DNA from: Akkermansia sp.
GTDB lineage: Bacteria > Verrucomicrobiota > Verrucomicrobiia > Verrucomicrobiales > Akkermansiaceae
Reading direction: 5' to 3'
DNA length: 7,850 nt
Assembly: GCA_020047775.1 (NCBI GenBank)
Contig: JAIFNK010000075.1
Coordinates: forward strand, 1 to 7,850
How positions within the stretch are numbered: position 1 is the stretch's first letter; every line of letters starts with the position of its first letter. This document shows positions 5,784-7,850 of the stretch, in pieces. A program made the translations under genes and the position numbers. The notes beneath the pieces were generated by a model that was not told where the DNA came from, made no database searches, and saw only the letters and a program-made list of their open reading frames with translations.

Positions 5784-7850
5784 ATGTTTTTACCGGCGGT
5801 TCGACATTTCTGGCTACTGTTCTTGTTGGCGTTTTCGGGAATGTCCCTGCTTGCCCATGCGGTGGCCCCGACGGCTCCTTCCGGTTGTTTCGCGGTGGCA
5901 CTTAGCGCATCGGCGACCAATGCGACGATTAGTATCAATTGGAATGACAATTCGACCACCGAGACGAACTGGAAAATCCAATACAGCATCGGCAATGGAG
6001 CATATTCCGACTTAGCCGTAATTTCTTCCAACACGACCGCTACCACGGGTCCCACTGGCGTTACATGGAATACGGCAATTTTGAATACCGTTTACCACTT
6101 CAACATTCTCGCCTCCAACGGTTCGGAATTTTCCGCGGCTTCCAACGTAGCGACAGTTGGGACATTTGATTTGAACGGACCCATCAACCTCAGCGTTTCC
6201 GCGGTGGATCCCTTCAACGTGACGATGAATTGGGAAGAAGGTTCCACCGGCGAAGCGGGTTTTACCATCGAGAGCAAGATTGGAACGGGAACATGGGAGT
6301 ATCTGGGAAATGTCGCTGCGAATACCCTGTCTATATCCCCCAGCCAACTGATCGCACCGCTTGAAAACTATACATTCCGCATTCGGGCATTCAAGGGAAG
6401 CCCGCCGACGATTCCGGATTCGGCTGCGGGGCCGAATGTCTCCGCATATTCGAATGAGTTCACGATCAACGCGGGCGCTTACACGCTGGTCGCCGCCTCT
6501 GTCCCAGGGCAAGCGGTTATCAATCTCTCGTGGCCGAATATCTTGAACGAGGATGGCTATCAAATCATCTACAAGGCAGTGGGTGATCCTTCGTATTCAG
6601 TCCTCGATTTGACGAATCCGAATGTGACGACCTATCAGGTCACGTCCCCGGGCATCGAACCGGGCAAGACTTATTCATTTTTCGTCAGACCTTATGTGGG
6701 TGGGGACATCATCGGAACTTCCAGCGAGGCGACTGCCACCGTGGACGGGGTGACCAGCAAGACCGGGACATCCGGCACGCCGGGCAGTCCGTTGTCGCAT
6801 GAATTCACCCAGGTTTCCGGCTCTTCATCCGCAGTCGTCTCGCGCGCGCTGTCCGGTGTTCCAGGTGGCCTTTCTTTCAATAACACCACCGGCATTCTAA
6901 GTGGCGTCTATCCGGCTCTGGGGAACTACACTCTGAATTACACGGTGACTTTTGCCAACGGTGGTGTTTTAACCCAGACCTTCCACATCCGTGTCCGCCC
7001 GCCGGCCGGGGCACCCGTTGTTGGCACGGTCATTCCCGCGTGGACCGCCAATGCCGGGGCCAGTCGCGACACGCCTCTATCCGGAACCTTCACGGACGCT
7101 GAAGCCGAATCCGCCGTGCGCGTCAGCACGACTCTCGGTAATATGGATTTCATTTTGTTCGACACGGCGACTCCGGCGACAGTGACGAATTTCATGGCCT
7201 ATGTGAACGCGGGCAAATACTCCGACGTGGCCTTTCACCGCAGCATCGCGGGCTTTGTGATCCAGGGCGGGGGATTCAAAGGCGCGGGAACAGGCAGCAA
7301 TTTCACCAGCGTCGTCACCAATCCCACGGTGGTCAACGAGCCCGGCATCGCCAACGTGTATGGCACCATATCCATGGCGAAACTCGGTGGCGATCCGAAC
7401 AGCGCGACCAGCCAGTTCTTCGTCAGCCTCGGAGACAACCGGACGAATCTTGACTATCAGAATGGAGGCTTCACCGTCTTCGGTCGGGTCGCGGGTAGCG
7501 GCATGGCGGTGGCGGAGGGTATCAGCAACCTGCCGGACGACACTTACAACTTGCTTCTCGATGGCAGCGCCACGGCAACCTCGTTCACGAATTTCCCGCT
7601 GAATGTCCCGAGTATGCCGACACCGATGGATCAAACGAAGTTGGTGAAAATGAACTCGGTGACCACCATCTCCACGCTTTCCTACAGCATCACCGGAAAC
7701 ACCAATCCAGCGGTCGCGTCTGCCAGCATTGTCGGCGGACAGCTTCATCTGGTCGGTCTTTCCGGCGGGCAGACGACCGTCACACTAACCGCCACGGATC
7801 TGGACAACCTCACGACCACTCAAACCGTGGCGGTCACGATCAACGACACT
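5784..7850 (+). CDS. large secreted protein: FnIII-like repeats, putative-Ig and cyclophilin-type PPIase domains (cut by window edge)
   Basis: Seen: the frame from the ATG at 5784 stays open for 689 codons to the last base, so the C-terminus is missing. Residues 1-26 are a signal peptide (MFLPAVRHFWLLFLLAF, cleavage near AHA/VA). Three fibronectin type III-like domains follow, at about 29-127, 132-228 and 232-321, with core W53, W150 and W250 and late Tyr motifs (VYHFNILA, NYTFRIRAF, TYSFFVRPY). A putative-Ig domain follows (about 327-405, GGLSFNNTTGILSGVYPALG). Residues 447-605 are a cyclophilin: TTLGNMDFILFD, then FHRSIAGFVIQGGGF (484-498), GTISMAKLGG and ATSQFFVSL, then GFTVFGRV. R486, F491 and Q494 align with human CypA R55, F60 and Q63; the CypA W121 position seems to be Asn. 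Cadherin/Ig-like sequence flanks it (410-446, 618-689). Inference: an exported, possibly surface-bound proline isomerase or adhesion protein; an anchor such as PEP-CTERM may lie beyond the edge. The first third appears more AT-rich than neighbouring genes. No Shine-Dalgarno is seen. Confidence 0.88.
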   Translation, partial: MFLPAVRHFWLLFLLAFSGMSLLAHAVAPTAPSGCFAVALSASATNATISINWNDNSTTETNWKIQYSIGNGAYSDLAVISSNTTATTGPTGVTWNTAILNTVYHFNILASNGSEFSAASNVATVGTFDLNGPINLSVSAVDPFNVTMNWEEGSTGEAGFTIESKIGTGTWEYLGNVAANTLSISPSQLIAPLENYTFRIRAFKGSPPTIPDSAAGPNVSAYSNEFTINAGAYTLVAASVPGQAVINLSWPNILNEDGYQIIYKAVGDPSYSVLDLTNPNVTTYQVTSPGIEPGKTYSFFVRPYVGGDIIGTSSEATATVDGVTSKTGTSGTPGSPLSHEFTQVSGSSSAVVSRALSGVPGGLSFNNTTGILSGVYPALGNYTLNYTVTFANGGVLTQTFHIRVRPPAGAPVVGTVIPAWTANAGASRDTPLSGTFTDAEAESAVRVSTTLGNMDFILFDTATPATVTNFMAYVNAGKYSDVAFHRSIAGFVIQGGGFKGAGTGSNFTSVVTNPTVVNEPGIANVYGTISMAKLGGDPNSATSQFFVSLGDNRTNLDYQNGGFTVFGRVAGSGMAVAEGISNLPDDTYNLLLDGSATATSFTNFPLNVPSMPTPMDQTKLVKMNSVTTISTLSYSITGNTNPAVASASIVGGQLHLVGLSGGQTTVTLTATDLDNLTTTQTVAVTINDT

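Noticed and set aside
5682..5817. 11-base direct repeat TTTCTGGCTAC at 5682-5692 and 5807-5817
   Set aside because: The second copy lies within signal-peptide codons and the flanks do not match; it is most simply coincidence.
4852..6015. Plus-strand 387-codon frame opposite recF and running into the secreted-protein gene
   Set aside because: It is the complement of recF codons followed by an out-of-frame reading of the real gene; no domain is visible.
7077..7748. Minus-strand 223-codon frame opposite the cyclophilin region
   Set aside because: The plus strand here encodes an unmistakable cyclophilin domain; the antisense frame is His/Arg-rich and featureless.

Overview
The window is high-GC bacterial DNA with compact genes, mostly single-copy housekeeping functions on the minus strand. 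The aroB and recF sequences, and the large secreted fibronectin/Ig/cyclophilin protein on the right, are typical of Verrucomicrobiota or a related PVC-type bacterium. This placement is inferred from protein character only. Few of the genes have a Shine-Dalgarno sequence at normal spacing; the VapC-like toxin is the clear exception.

Left part (1-1703): the N-terminal end of a DNA polymerase III delta' subunit gene runs off the left edge on the minus strand. Upstream of it lies a roughly 143 bp spacer that looks like a small non-coding insertion element: near-matching terminal inverted repeats enclose a nested palindrome. Next comes a complete GT-B-type glycosyltransferase gene (minus), whose stop codon sits at the edge of that element.

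Centre (1704-4530): aroB (3-dehydroquinate synthase, minus) is divergent from a class I SAM methyltransferase gene (plus). They share a 92 bp spacer that can fold into a long bulged hairpin in front of aroB. The methyltransferase converges on a type II toxin-antitoxin module on the minus strand: a Phd/YefM-like antitoxin and a VapC-like PIN-domain toxin, joined by a 4-base overlap. The module appears less GC-rich than its neighbours and has its own promoter-like sequence and dyads, so it looks like an acquired cassette between recF and the methyltransferase.

Right part (4531-7850): recF (minus, GTG start) carries all the expected ABC-type ATPase motifs. After a 191 bp divergent spacer, a gene open from 5784 to the right edge (689 codons, no stop in the window) encodes a signal peptide, three fibronectin type III-like domains, a putative-Ig domain, a cyclophilin-type peptidyl-prolyl isomerase domain and another Ig/cadherin-like segment. 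The Ig-like sequence on either side of the cyclophilin resembles two halves of one domain.

The genes do not form one pathway: replication/repair (holB, recF), aromatic biosynthesis (aroB), glycan synthesis and a secreted protein sit side by side. I see no clearly new multi-gene system. The items most worth checking are the MITE-like element, the aroB leader, the toxin-antitoxin control region and the nested cyclophilin architecture.
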